Source: Pteria penguin (Eukaryota > Mollusca > Bivalvia > Pterioida > Pteriidae). From it: a stretch of 64,000 nt of DNA. The number at the start of each line of letters is the position of its first letter. Positions within the stretch are counted from its first letter, which is position 1. Below, one piece after another: positions 42,273 through 53,426 of the stretch. The translations under genes were made by a program, and so were the position numbers. Location: NCBI GenBank assembly GCA_035048485.1, contig CM068587.1, positions 36,636,816 to 36,700,815 on the forward strand, written 5' to 3'. The notes beneath the pieces are model-generated. The model was given only the letters and a program-made list of their open reading frames with translations. It was not told the origin of the DNA and made no database searches.

Positions 42273-42759
42273 AAATTGATAGATTTATTCATCAAAGAAC
42301 TTGAAAATTGATCATTTTAAGAAAAAATGGGAACAATTTATAGGTTTAATCTGATAATACTAAGATTAAGTAAATACTTGTGGCTATTATATAATCTTTT
42401 CAATGTATTTGCAAAAAAATATTACTAAATAATATCATAAATGTATATTATTAGTTATAAATATATGACTGAGTTAATAACGTATGGAAACATGATTATT
42501 ATTCACTTTATTATAATGAGTACATGTTTATCTAATACATGTATATAAGTATAATTATCAGTGTTTTTAGTTGATAATTGTTGATATGAAGTATATGTTG
42601 GTTGTATGCTTAAGATTGATGTATGTATTACTTAATTATTATTGAGTGAATGGAGTATGTATGATATTTGTCAGTGTTATAAAACATGTCTTGTCTTATG
42701 TTTATATATGTATTGTATGATGTCATTATAAATGTATATAGTCAAAACAAAAAAAAAAA

Positions 42760-43127
42760 ACTCTGTTTATGTTTTGATAAAATTCAGTTTACAATTTCTA
42801 GTATCAAGAATCTATGAGCTTATTTAATTTTAATCCAGTAATTCAAATTAACAAAGAGGTGTTTTGAGAAGGAAGCGGTTTTTCTTTGTTTCGACATTAA
42901 ATTCTATCCCCTAGATATCATTCTGTTTTCTTCCTTTTTATGACATGTCTGGTTTTTGGAATCTAAGATATCCCTTTGTTTTAATTCAATAAATCAAATT
43001 TACAAACAGGTGTTTGAGAAGGAAGCGTATTTTTTTCTTTGCTTGGACCTTAATTATTACCTCACGAAAAGGTTATGGATAGTTACTTATTACTATATAG
43101 AAACAGATAGTTAGACTTAAAAAAGAC
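42760..43127. repeat. Diverged tandem duplication, about 150 bp apart
   Basis: AATTCAAATTAACAAAGAGG...GAGAAGGAAGCGG (from 42841) resembles AATCAAATTTACAAACAGG...GAGAAGGAAGCG (from 42991). Each is followed by TTTCTTTG(T/C)TT. The pair lies just upstream of the TATA box at 43130 and could be regulatory. Confidence 0.55.
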
Positions 43128-44840
43128 TATATAAAGCTCTCTCGAGAGTGACTTGCTAGTGAGGAATATATGAGGAAAAAACTCATCATCTGTAAGTATT
43201 TACGCTTCTTCACCTTTTTGACACTTCATTTTTTTCATTTTCTGGTACTTATTACAATAAAGTCCTTATTGATAGAAAACAGTAACAGTATTTAGTAACA
43301 GTACTTTAATCAAATGTTTTGTGATGTTTTATGTGTTTTCTTCATCTAGTCCCTTACATGTATGCGTTGTATATTTCCGTGTTGAGCCAGTGACTTTTCT
43401 TTTTCCATTTATCTATGATTTACTGGTTATATTACAGAACCTATTGAATTTGCGCATAAGGCTTTTTCAAAGCGGAGAGAGGGAGGTCTCTCCGGTATCA
43501 GACATATCCGGGGTAAGTATATTTGTCTATTTTTATTGTGTTTTGTGTATGGCATCTATTTCTTAAATTATATTCAATTATGTGTTTAAAAAATGTCAAA
43601 GGAAAAGAAAACAATTATTCTGAATTGAGATGATCATAGATATTAATGTTTCGAGTTTTTAAAAGTGGTATACCATTCATGATGCAGATTATGTTTTCAA
43701 ATGGTACAAGACGTGTTCGTTTTGAGTATCTGATCATCAAACCAAAACACTATAAATGCAATTTATCATTTCTCGTCAAATACTCAGATTTGTAATATGG
43801 AAACATATTTAAACACAAATTTGTTTTTGAAAATGAAAAGAAAATTTTCTTTTATTATTTTTGTAAATCTTTTACAAATTACCATTCTTCCATTACAGGA
43901 CACCATTCCGTGGGCAACGCCCACCAAATATTGTAAAGGCGTCATTGAAGAAGCCAACATGTAGCATCAAATTGTGATGCTGCATGTAGAAAACAAACTA
44001 CAAGAGCTCGAGGAGCGAATAAAGCTCCTGGAGCAAGGACGGTTGATCTTAAGACCAAAGGTAAGTCATTATACGATGTATCCTAGCATGTCAACTGATT
44101 GATCCTAACTTGTCATCGGGCTGTTGTTCAATTGGGTTGAAAAGGTGTATTACTCGATTAATGATAGAAAATTTTATTGATAATTGGTTTGAAGCCATTT
44201 ACCTAATTCACTGCATGTACACATAATATTTTGAATAAAGATTACCTTGTTTGAAAGAGGAAAGTTGACCTTCATTCTCGATTCAGTAACGTCTTCGTAA
44301 CATGTGTTTTCGTGCTCTCTGTCTTCGAGTAAATTTCTTTTCATACCATTTACAAGCGTATCTTTCCTGTTTATGTATAGATGTAGTGTGTTGGGATAAG
44401 CTACTTTGTCTTGTAAATAAAACTCCGCAGATCTCGCATAGATGTCCCATCTTGTCGACTTTCTTTGTCCGAATGAAGATTTTTTTGCAATGTAGTTCTA
44501 ATTATGTTCAATATCAGTGTCATAGCAACGCATTTCAAAACAACATTTAGACCAATCACCAAGCAGTTGTGCGTTATCACGACTCCGTCTGGAACACACG
44601 GGTTGGTTTCTTTTAATAGAAACACAAACCCGGACTTGAACGCTCTTTTATCGAGGAGATAGGTCTATGTCATGTAAAATGTATACATGCGGGGGTCCAG
44701 ACCCCTTGGTCGTCTATACTGTAAATTGATATAATATATCTTCTATTTTCAGAAAAGCTGAAGAAGAAATGAGGATGAGGAATGAGGATATATATTAATA
44801 TGTTCATTCTGCAATAAATTGTTAAATCTTTGTAGTCTTA
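43128..44840 (+). pseudogene. Four-exon small gene, coiled-coil product, one in-frame TAG
   Basis: TATA box TATATAAAG at 43128-43136; exon 1 about 43155-43191; exon 2 43438-43512; exon 3 43899-44060; exon 4 from 44753 with AATAAA at 44813-44818. Every intron has GTAAGT-like donors and TTACAG/TTTCAG acceptors. Exons 2 and 3 are 25 and 54 codons, both phase 0, and share one frame: FQSGEREVSPVSDISG, then DTIPWATPTKYCKGVIEEAN, then after TAG (43962-43964) a coiled coil (ENKLQELEERIKLLEQG) and LILRPK, ending soon after the exon 4 join. No ATG in this frame is found in exon 1. I do not recognise the family. Its core promoter resembles that of the BIR gene, which hints that it belongs to the same element. 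Confidence 0.5.
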
Positions 44841-45280
44841 TAGTTTATTGGTGGGGAGTTTCCCGCAACGTAAAATGTTCCAGTGGTGTCAATGGAAACA
44901 AAGAGAGAGAGATGATACTCGTATACAATGAAGTAATGTATCCTTCGTAGAATACATACACATCAAAATATGAGAAACTCGAGGAAGAAATAATAATATA
45001 GTTGTTTGTATGAAGAAACACTCAGTCCGACGACAGTGTTATGATATACGTAATGATTGGGTCTAAAATATAACGTATTCATCAATATATGTGTTTCCTT
45101 GTTAGAGATTTCAATAGGATGCCTTTGTATGAACATCATAGGAGTTTATCACAGATATCTTATTCTATAGCAGCAAAGGTTTGGTATTTTCAACCTGAAA
45201 ATCACTAGTCATGCTGCTTTTATACAGTACATTGCTAGTAAATTTGTTCACTCGAGCAATAAGACGTATGGAATATATGT
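44841..45280. other. Unassigned DNA before the Gypsy fragment
   Basis: No ORF or repeat recognised. The right end of the Polinton, if it extends this far, should be here. Confidence 0.4.
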
Positions 45281-45757
45281 TTAATTAAATTGTGTCAGTT
45301 TTGAAACAAACTCGCTTCCATGACCAGTAATTAAGGTACTGCACACTCCAAATGTGGTAAATAAACGAAAAAGCGCATTACTTACTGTCAAGGCATCTTT
45401 ACCTTTGATCGGTATGGCAAACAAATAATTCGAAAACATATCGACCGCCGTAAATATATACGTGTCACCGTCTGGTGTGGCTGGTAATGGTCCATATAAA
45501 TGGACTTGCCATACTTCGAAAGGTTCCGATGGCAAAGGATAAGATGTAATGCTTGTTTTTGTTACATTCTGAGTCATTTTACGTTTTTGACAGAAATCAT
45601 AAGATTTGTCATAATCATACACGACAGTAGCTAATTTCGGACAATAAAAGTGTTCCTTAATTTTGTCCAGCGTGTCCTGAATACCTCCATAACCTCCCAT
45701 TGGTGAATCATGATACACATTTAATACTTTTAGTACAAGGTCTTGCGGTAAAAACAT
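45281..45757 (-). pseudogene. Ty3/Gypsy integrase, N-terminal and partial core
   Basis: Starts with a damaged zinc-binding part (HDSPMGGYGG ... FYCPKL ... DFCQKRK; the second His and one Cys of the HHCC set are missing). The core follows with PSEPFEVWQVHLYGPLP, where the first catalytic Asp (usually in VD) is H, then DMFSNYLFAIPIKGK and TLITGHGSEF, where the second Asp is G. It ends at 45281 before the catalytic Glu. The RNase H part between RT and here is missing too. Confidence 0.8.
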
Positions 45758-46144
45758 CTGGTATTGATTTAACGTTTTTGACCGCTAGGATTTTATTACT
45801 TTAGAATGATGTAAAATTCCATCAAATAATGCAAAGTCCATGTGTTTTAACATTATTTCACGTGCTGCCTTCTGCGATGTAGGTAATTTACCTTCCTTAA
45901 GATACGCAATAGATTAGGATCGTTTTCCTGATATTTCATAATTAAACCGCGGGTCAGCCCGATAGTATTAATTTCCTCTTAATAAGAATGTGTATTACAT
46001 GTAGTTTCATCTGGCTTGGTTGTATTAGCGTCTGTCTGATGCTTGGGCAAATTTTGTTCTGTCTGCGTAATTACATAATCTGATTTATTGTGGGGTTGTG
46101 GAATGACCTGACAAGGTGAGTCGCTGTGAGTCTTCTTAATTCCA

Positions 46145-47154
46145 TCATCGTACTCCATGGTAGACTTTCCCGAGGTCTTTTAAATGTTCTTCAAAACTTG
46201 ACGAAACCACAATTGCGTCATCTATGTAACATGGAACGGATCTAAATGGCATTTCACTATAAACTCTGTCCATTAACATTTGAAAGGAATTTGGACTTGT
46301 CTTCAATCCCATTGGTAATCTTTGGAATTTGTACGTACCGAAATACGTATTAAACGCTGTATATTTTGTCGATTCCGGTGAAATACGCATTTGAAAGAAT
46401 CCAGAACTTAGATCAATACTACCGATGCATTTTGGTGAAAGTTCCGAAAACGACTCTGTCAGTTCTTGTAGATTTGGTATATTGTATCTGAAATCCTGAC
46501 TCTGAGAATTCAAATATCGAAAATCGCAACAGAAACGATAGGACATCATACTATATTCCTTTGTTATTACTTCAGGTGTTTCAATAAGTTTGTTCCTCTT
46601 GGATATCAGTATAGTTGGACTTGTTATCGGTAAGTCATCCTTTTCATCCACGGGAACAATGATACCTTTTCGCAACAATTCGTCCAATTGATGACGCAAA
46701 ACTTCACGTTTTTCAGGTGGTAAGCGATATGTTTTGTGATGCTTTGAAATCGCATCCGGCTTGAGATGTATTGTGTGTTGTACAGCACTAGTAACTCTTA
46801 TATCAGGACTATCATTGGTAACAAACACATCTTTGCTATTCCACAACATATTGTTTAACCTCGATGTCTCATTCTGGTCCAGGTCTGAATTCACCGAAAA
46901 AAATTGACAAAAATCATGCATAGGTTCACCTGATACACCACCCATGTGCTTGTTTACCTTCCCTCATTTAAGTAAGAAATTGTATCCTCATGTTGCAATT
47001 GTTCAAAATTTGCAACAACACAGTTTCTACCTATATTTACGTGTTTATCAGTTACATTCAACACTTTAACTGGAACAGTATGGTTTACATCAACATATGC
47101 AACGGACTTTGCAACTATTAACCCTTTGTTCATAGCAACATCATTTGATAACAA
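46145..47154 (-). pseudogene. Ty3/Gypsy reverse transcriptase
   Basis: Two stretches (47154-46954 and 46945-46145). Marks: VQHTIHLKPDA, YRLPPEKREVLRHQL, KGIIVPV, SPTILISKR, FCCDFRYLN, IGSIDLSSGFFQMRI, FNTYFGTYKFQRLPMGL, and the catalytic CYIDDAIV. The frame ends shortly after the palm. Thumb and RNase H are lacking, so about 0.4 kb to 45757 holds only broken sequence. Confidence 0.9.
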
Positions 47155-47600
47155 ATGCCTCGTGAACCAATCATTACATACTTTGGTACTTTCGCTTTGA
47201 TTATTATACTAGAACCTGGGGTACTATAGCAAACGATACGTATCTTTGTGTTCGATTTAGTATCCTTATGTACTGCCAATGCATTAAAATCTAACAATAA
47301 TCCCATTGACATCAAATATTGTGTTCCAAGAATAATGGGATGTGACGATTCATGAAGCACATAAACATGAATAAATGAACATGAATCTGTAAAAGAGGTC
47401 TGCATTTTTATTTTAGCAGTGCCAACAATATTTACATGTTGACCATTTGCCAGTTGAACACTTGAATTTGGAGATGGCAGAAAACTTGTCTTAAATTTTT
47501 AACCTAAATTGTCAAACAATTTCGAAAAAATTATATTTAATGTACTGCCAGAATCTAAAAGTGCAGAAACCTTTACAGATCCTATACAAACTGGTAAAAA
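47130..47600 (-). pseudogene. Ty3/Gypsy retropepsin-type protease
   Basis: The active-site region reads LLDSGSTLNIIF near 47560. The C-terminal part, in the open stretch 47405-47130, has HPIILGTQYLMSMGLLLDF, the usual ILG motif. An interruption lies between them near 47500. Confidence 0.75.
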
Positions 47601-47783
47601 TATAAGTTTTCCATTTTTGAGTTCATTTTCGGTACTATTACTTTTATCACTGTCTTAGCCCAAGATTTGTGCCGAAATCATCTCAGGCATATACAGTTTT
47701 TCTTCTATTGTATGTGTAACGTTACATGTGTTATCTTTTAATGTTTTACATTGGGACGCAATATGTCCCTTTTGTCTGCATAA

Positions 47784-48631
47784 TTAGCAAGACGCTGTCG
47801 TGATTTTGCTACCTTGCCCGTCCCAATTACACTTTCTTTTAAAATGTCCCTCTCCTGAACAACTGTGGCATACCTTATTCCCTGTCGACCCTGAACCTGT
47901 TTGTTTCGTTTCAAGTTTGTCAAGCCTGTCCGTTATATTTTTCATAAATTCAAGTATCTGATCACCACAGCTGGTTGTAGATGTTGATGCTCTGTCCACG
48001 GCAGCTACTGATGGCTGAAACCTATATCCATAGGCTTCTCCAAGTTTGGCCTGCTGGAGTGCGTCCTTGAAGGACTTTACTGACCCAGCCCTCACAAAGA
48101 AACCGAGTTGTGTTGGTAATTCACTAATGAATTTGGTAATGCGGTCCCTCTCTGGCTTTTGAAGACGGTATCCTTTCTCCACTATTTCGCTATGAAATTC
48201 TTCTAAAGGCTGTCCCGCACCTAGTTTAAGACTCTCAAATATTGCACTTTCAGCCACCATATTAGCGTCAAACATATCATGTTTTGCATATTGTCCAAAG
48301 AAATTTGATTTTACAGAGCCCAATTTGACTTAATTATTCCTTCAAGATTGTTGAACCATACAAGTGCAGGACCTTTAAGATGCAGATGGAAAGCTGCAAT
48401 TTTTCGTTTATCATCAGTCAGGTTTTGAAATACACAAAAGGATTCAAATTCAGATAAAAAATTATGTCCATTTTCACTACTAAATCCCGAAAACTTTTGT
48501 ATTGATACTTTGTCCGAAAGATTTTGATTTCCTCGATTATATGTTGTTCCATTTCTGCCTCTGAATATTTGACTTTCATCTAATTCCATATAAATAACTG
48601 TTGCCGGTGAAAATGTTATTGGAGTGCACAT
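47784..48631 (-). pseudogene. Ty3/Gypsy Gag with CCHC zinc knuckle, one frameshift
   Basis: ATG 48631. The first stretch has KFSGFSSENGHNFLSEFE and AFHLHLKGPALVWFNNL, a typical Gypsy capsid N-terminal domain. A shift near 48315 leads to the second stretch (YAKHDMFDANMVAESAIF ... ELPTQLGFFVRAGS) and a CHSCSGEGHFKRKC knuckle (C-x2-C-x4-H-x4-C). The knuckle stands close to the end at 47784. Confidence 0.85.
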
Positions 48632-48653
48632 TTTGTTTTAACTATTGTCTTTA

Positions 48654-48671
48654 AATTTAGATTCTCCACCA
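48654..48671 (-). promoter_or_regulatory. Putative primer binding site
   Basis: Directly after the 5' LTR on the minus strand: TGGTGGAGAATC. The TGG start pairs with a tRNA CCA end. I did not identify the tRNA. Confidence 0.55.
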
Positions 48672-49328
48672 TGTAATGAATATGTCTCTCATTCACTGTT
48701 AGCTCCCAAGCAAAAATAAAGTCCAAATAAAAATTCAAAATTTATTTTTTGAATGCCTGAATAATATCATAAATTGATGAAAATGTTTATTTTACAAAGT
48801 TCCAAAATACAAAATGCAATAATTCCAATTATACAAAGTTGTCCTAATTAAAGATGATCCAAAAAGCTAACTCCCTAAAAATACTCTCATTCATTCTATA
48901 TAAGTTGCATGTACAAAATCATTTACATGTACGAGCTCCGCCTTCATTACAAAAGTACAGCCAATCAGAACATAGGTTACAAATCATGTGTGTTCAACAT
49001 ACTGAATTTAAATGATATCAATTCTTAATCAAGTAATGACACGCATAAGAACACCAAAAGGAATGAAAGTCTTCGAAATCAGATAACTCAGAACAATACC
49101 CCTGACAGATTGAAATATGTACCATATGTGAACAGAAATAACCAATTTCTTTTGGTAACATTCAAGGTATGCATTTCGCGTGATATTATATTCCAGTAAA
49201 TGTGAAAGTATTCCAAATCACTGAGAAATAGAAACGTTAAATTTTAACTATTAATAAAATATATAAATAAATCCAGAATTACTTAATTTGATTTTTGTAA
49301 ACCCATGTTATTATACATATATACAACA
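48672..49328 (-). mobile_element. Ty3/Gypsy 5' LTR (minus orientation), 657 bp
   Basis: On the minus strand it runs from TGTTGTATATATG to CATTCATTACA, with TG...CA ends. It matches the LTR at 22772-23374 apart from two indels (about 65 and 25 bases) and scattered substitutions. Gag follows 40 bases after it. No 3' LTR is found next to the left end of this copy at 45281. Confidence 0.9.
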
Positions 49329-49512
49329 GGGAGTGTTGTTGTTCAAATTGCGACAAAATTGTAACTTCATGCTCAATCTGTAAGACCGCAGTCATAGCCA
49401 GTAAACATATTTACGCCGAGTTTCATATGAATGTTTCCAACCATAAAAGAAGAAAACTTGGATAGCCAATCACTTTTCTTTAAAGGCATTAAACCTTTGT
49501 AAAACTGCGTCA

Positions 49513-49514
<2 letters not shown>

Positions 49515-49597
<83 letters not shown>
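49515..49597. repeat. (GA)n microsatellite, 83 bp
   Basis: Uninterrupted GA dinucleotides over about 41 units. Confidence 0.98.
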
Positions 49598-49600
<3 letters not shown>

Positions 49601-50545
49601 TGCTCAGACGTTTTCATTGTTTGATGCAAACACTCTACAATGTAATGCACCTTTTATCTTATTCTTTTCACACAAATTAAAAAGGAATACCGCTAAACAT
49701 AACTGCATGTACTCATAATCTCTTTCATTAGAGACATACAGTGTTTATCATGTTAATCAATAATACATAAAGGGTCGTTATGATGAACAGAGTTCTTCTC
49801 TCCCTCCCTCGATCGCCTTTTCTTGTCCTTCTTTTTCTCCTATCAGCCCATGCTTCCACACACATAACCCTTTTCGCCCTCCCTATACTATTCCCTTTTT
49901 CCTCTTCATTATCCCTAAATATACCCGCCTATAATACATCTTTATAGCTATAACTGTTTGAAAAGAAACCCATAGACAGCATTTAAACCCTCCGCCCCCA
50001 AAACCATGAAAACTTTTGATTAAATATGTGTGTCTTAATGGTTTTCATGAAGGGGGTTGCTTGTTTGTTTTTTCCTTCCGTTTTTAGTTAATGTTGTATA
50101 CATACTGTTTTGTTATGTGCTTTTTTTATTTGATACAATATTTTCGACATGGCACCTCCTTTGCTATGATACATGTTTAATAAGGCGATTCAATTATCAT
50201 AAATATGTTTCTTGTCATACCTTTCAAACAAAAATCGGAATATTACTAAGCATGACCAGGCCCATATTGTGTTTTATTACAGACAATGATAAAAGGTGGG
50301 TATAATGTATAGCGTCCTTCTTCCTCCATAACCATCCTCTTCCTGATCATGTTTTATCCTATCACCCCATGTTCCCACTAAAATACCCTCTCCTCCCGTT
50401 ATTCTATTTCCCTTTTTATCCCTTCTTTCTCCTTTACCGACACATACCCCAATATATTTGCATACTCATGCCTTTAATAAACGTGAATATGTACTATAGC
50501 TTTAAAATTTCAATATAAGAAAGAAACTTTACAGAATTAATAAAA
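49598..50545. other. Unassigned DNA, pyrimidine-rich patches
   Basis: Two related stretches (near 49795-49930 and 50315-50450) are rich in CCCTTTTTC and TCCTT, and are preceded by similar words (CAAACAAAAATCGGAATA / CACAAATTAAAAAGGAATA), so an old duplication of about 520 bp is possible. No gene seen. Confidence 0.4.
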
Positions 50546-50829
50546 GCCGGTGTGGCTTAGTGGATAAGGTGCTCTGCTCGTGATCGAGAGGTCCCGGGTT
50601 CGACTCCCGCCCTGGGCGCATCTTTGTTCTGTCTTTCGGACGAAACAGTTAAAACCGAGGTCCAGTGTCACGGTAGGCGTGGCACGTAAAAGATCCCTCA
50701 CTGTTTCAGGTGGGTTCGTTGCAAAGGTCTTTTGTATGCAATACATCAGGCAGATGCCGTCACCATAAACGCGAAATAATCGTGGTGTGACGTAAAATAA
50801 TATTCATTTAGTCAATCAATCAATCAGAA
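50546..50829 (+). repeat. tRNA-derived SINE (best preserved copy)
   Basis: The tRNA-like head 50546-50620 has an A-box in GTGGCTTAGTGGATAAGG and a B-box GGGTTCGACTCCC. The body includes CAGTGTCACGGTAGGCGTGG and CAGGCAGATGCCGTCACC. The tail is (TCAA)n near 50812-50827. Other copies are at 100, 4503, 14138 and 57008. Confidence 0.93.
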
Positions 50830-51219
50830 TTAAAAAAAAAAAAAAACCCACGTACTTATGAATAAATATGTACAGAAGCGATTGAATCGATAATATATCT
50901 CAAATATAATGTGTAAGTTTGAGTATAAAAAGGTCATGATTCATAAAGTTCTGTTTTGTTTTGTCTGCATTATCATCTGAACTGCTAAATTTTACACTCC
51001 TACAAGTTTTTCCTCCTCTCTGTTTTTCCTATTGTACGTCATACTACGGTTATTTTACGTCCATCATACGTCATCTCGTCAGATACACAGCACCCTTTTA
51101 CTTTAGACCTATGCAGCATAACAGTCCGAGGCCGAGAGAGAGAGAGATCTTTTACTTATCACGGGGCCTCGAGGTTTTTGTTTTGTTTTACTTTCATATG
51201 AGAAACAGAATATCGACAA

Positions 51220-51289
51220 GCCGGGGTGGTTGGAATCGAACCCTGGATCTCTTTTACATGAACTAAGCAATTATCGACTGAGGTACGCC
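51220..51289 (-). repeat. tRNA-like sequence, probable tRNA pseudogene or SINE head
   Basis: On the minus strand it starts GGCGTACCTCAGTCGATAAT and ends with a perfect B-box GGTTCGATTCC and CCACCCCGGC. First and last bases can pair (GCCGG/CCGGC only in part), and the acceptor stem is poor. Not a working tRNA by eye. Confidence 0.45.
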
Positions 51290-51392
51290 AACTCATCTCC
51301 TCTGTAAATGCCAACCCACAATTACGCGCCATAAACATCTCGGAATCATCTTTCTCTCTATAATTAATGCCAAATGGTCGCTTCACATTGAC

Positions 51393-52240
51393 AATATATG
51401 TAAATTGGCTTTAAAGGAAATAAATTTATTGCGTAAGTTAAAATCCATACTTAGTAGACAGGTCCTAGATAAAATTTACAATACTTTTATTCTTCCCATT
51501 TTAGAATATGCTTGTGGAGTTTGGGATGGTTGTACTAAAAGGGACGAAGATAAACTAGAAAAAGTCCAATTAGAAGCGGCCAGAATAGTAACAGGTTTAC
51601 TTTTGTTTGTTAATCGGGAATCGTTATATATTTCGGAACTTAATGGGAAGCATTAAAAGATAGAAGAAAAAGACTTAAATTAACATTATTTAATAAAATA
51701 TATAATAATAGTGTCCCTCGTTTCCTGGATGAAATCGCTAACTCTATAAGAACTAATGTTTTATAATCTTAGGAATGACGTTGATTACATCGTACCTAAT
51801 TATAGGCTCCAAAGTACATTAAACTCCTTCTTCTCATCAACAATTAAACCTCTGGAATTCGCTTGAATCTGCACTGTGACACAACTACACTTTATGTCAA
51901 TTCAAATATATCCTGCGTAACAGAAGAGATGTGTACAAAGTACCTGAATACTTTTACTTTGTCGTTTTGACAAGATTTCTTTATACTTGTAGCAATCTCT
52001 TTCGCGACAATCTTACCAACTCCTCTTCTTGTCCCTGTGGTTTTCCGAATGAAGATGTGTTCCACTACTTACTTGACTATACTATATATACCAATCAGAG
52101 AATTCGCCTTTTCAACAAGCTTCAGGTATTCAAGCCCCTTACTGCACAGAAACCTTTATTTGCACACGAAAATCTTTTTTGGGGAAACAAAACAAAAATG
52201 CTTGCTGTAAAAGACTTTAAGGTTCTGATTTAAAAAAAAT
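51393..52240 (+). pseudogene. CR1/Jockey-type LINE ORF2 3' fragment
   Basis: Open stretch 51405-51656: LKEINLLRKLKSILSRQVL, IYNTFILPILEYACGVWDGC and LEKVQLEAARIVTGLL, the conserved block after the RT of CR1/Jockey-type LINEs. It continues in broken frames (YIVPNYRL, then SCPCGFPNEDVFHYLLDYTIY and RIRLFNKL to 52233). 5'-truncated and without a clear poly(A) tail. Confidence 0.75.
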
Positions 52241-53175
52241 AAGATATTCAAGTATCCTGTAGAAGTGTTCTCTCACTCCAATCCCTCTTTGTTTCTTTCT
52301 CATATCTTTCCGTTATAACTTAAATCAACATTATTTAATGTATTCAAATGTCGCCATAGTTACTACCCAATCCCATTTCACTGGATTATGAAATACACAC
52401 ACATTTGCATACATACATACCCTTATATCTCACCACCCACATGAACAAATATGAAGACATAAATATAGTTTTTACAGAACGAATGACGGACTTATGTTTT
52501 TAATCTGTGTCGTCATATGGCTTTCATATCGTCATAACACAATATGTACTGTATAAGCACTCTTGATAAAGATACTTAAGAATATCCCCAGGAAATGAAT
52601 ATCGTAATTCACCGACAGAAAGATTAAAGACGAATGCGACCGCTTCCAATCTTTAATTGATCCAATTTCAACGTCTATATAAATATTTCCCGTCCATTCT
52701 TAAACGATTAATTATTAGTGACTCTGAGGAATCTTAGATCGATAATGGAGAAATAAATTGGGTTCTAAATAAAAGCGAAAGGATAAACATCACCTATCTG
52801 AAGTAGGCGATTGGGGTCAAATATTCATTTACAGTGCTGGATATTTTATTAAAAAGGGGGTGAATGTCATAGAATGATGTGTAGAATGGGGGTGCATAGG
52901 AGATATTTACTGAAGAATTAATATTGTAAATAAGAAGAAATAATAATTAAGGCAAAACCCATTTTCAGTACTAAGGGGACAACCATTTGATTTTCATGGG
53001 CGGAAGACAGGAAGACTTTGAAAAATATTAGTAATCCGGACAGGAGCTAGTGAAAATGAAGGTCTACTGCTTATGGTAGTGACCGGAAAGGCTTTCGAAA
53101 GTTTTGGCTATATATATGTATATATGGTGGGTTTTTTTGTATACCTCACCTTATGAAATTTCAAAGATAAGTGGC

Positions 53176-53206
<31 letters not shown>

Positions 53207-53420
53207 AAAAAAAAAAAAAAAATAAATAAATAAATAATTTTTTTTTATTCGCATTACATGTCATACAACCATTTCACAAAGACTGATGTAACATATAATT
53301 ATATCATACAGGTGTATAATTATATAGATGTATATACTAAGAGAGATGAAATTGTAATTATACAAATAAAATAAAGAGTTTAATACTATAATATTACATC
53401 AATAGTGTTTTTATGTAATG
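52241..53420. other. Unassigned AT-rich DNA with poly(C)/poly(A) run
   Basis: Near 53168 a run of about 20 C is followed by about 26 A and AAAT repeats. No gene recognised. Confidence 0.5.
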
Positions 53421-53426
53421 TGAATT

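Larger units (their letters stand above)
37380..42759 (+). mobile_element. L1/Tx1-like LINE with ORF1, IMPACT-type domain, ORF2 and poly(A) tail
   Basis: Reading left to right: an ORF1 coiled coil from about 37435, RRM-like part, an IMPACT-type domain to 38686, endonuclease about 38900-39340, reverse transcriptase 39746-40962, a foreign insert about 40965-41815, the ORF2 C-terminal part 41820-42270, a 3' UTR and an A run at 42747-42759. The ORF1 frame seems to continue left to about 37380. The element is degraded by several stops and shifts. Confidence 0.8.

Noticed and set aside
44302..44625. ORFs on both strands at 44302-44625
   Set aside because: They lie in the third intron of the four-exon unit, overlap each other and have no family features.
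24634..45280. Polinton terminal inverted repeats
   Set aside because: I compared the likely left (24.6-25.2 kb) and right (37.25-37.44 and 44.8-45.3 kb) ends by eye and found no convincing inverted match. An alignment program is needed.
50537..50746. tRNA genes at SINE heads
   Set aside because: A and B boxes are good, but the heads are followed by the same SINE body and (TCAA)n tail in each copy, and acceptor stems do not pair well.
50580..50768. ORFs across the SINE at 50.5 kb and 57.1 kb
   Set aside because: They follow the SINE body in each copy and vary in frame; no coding constraint visible.
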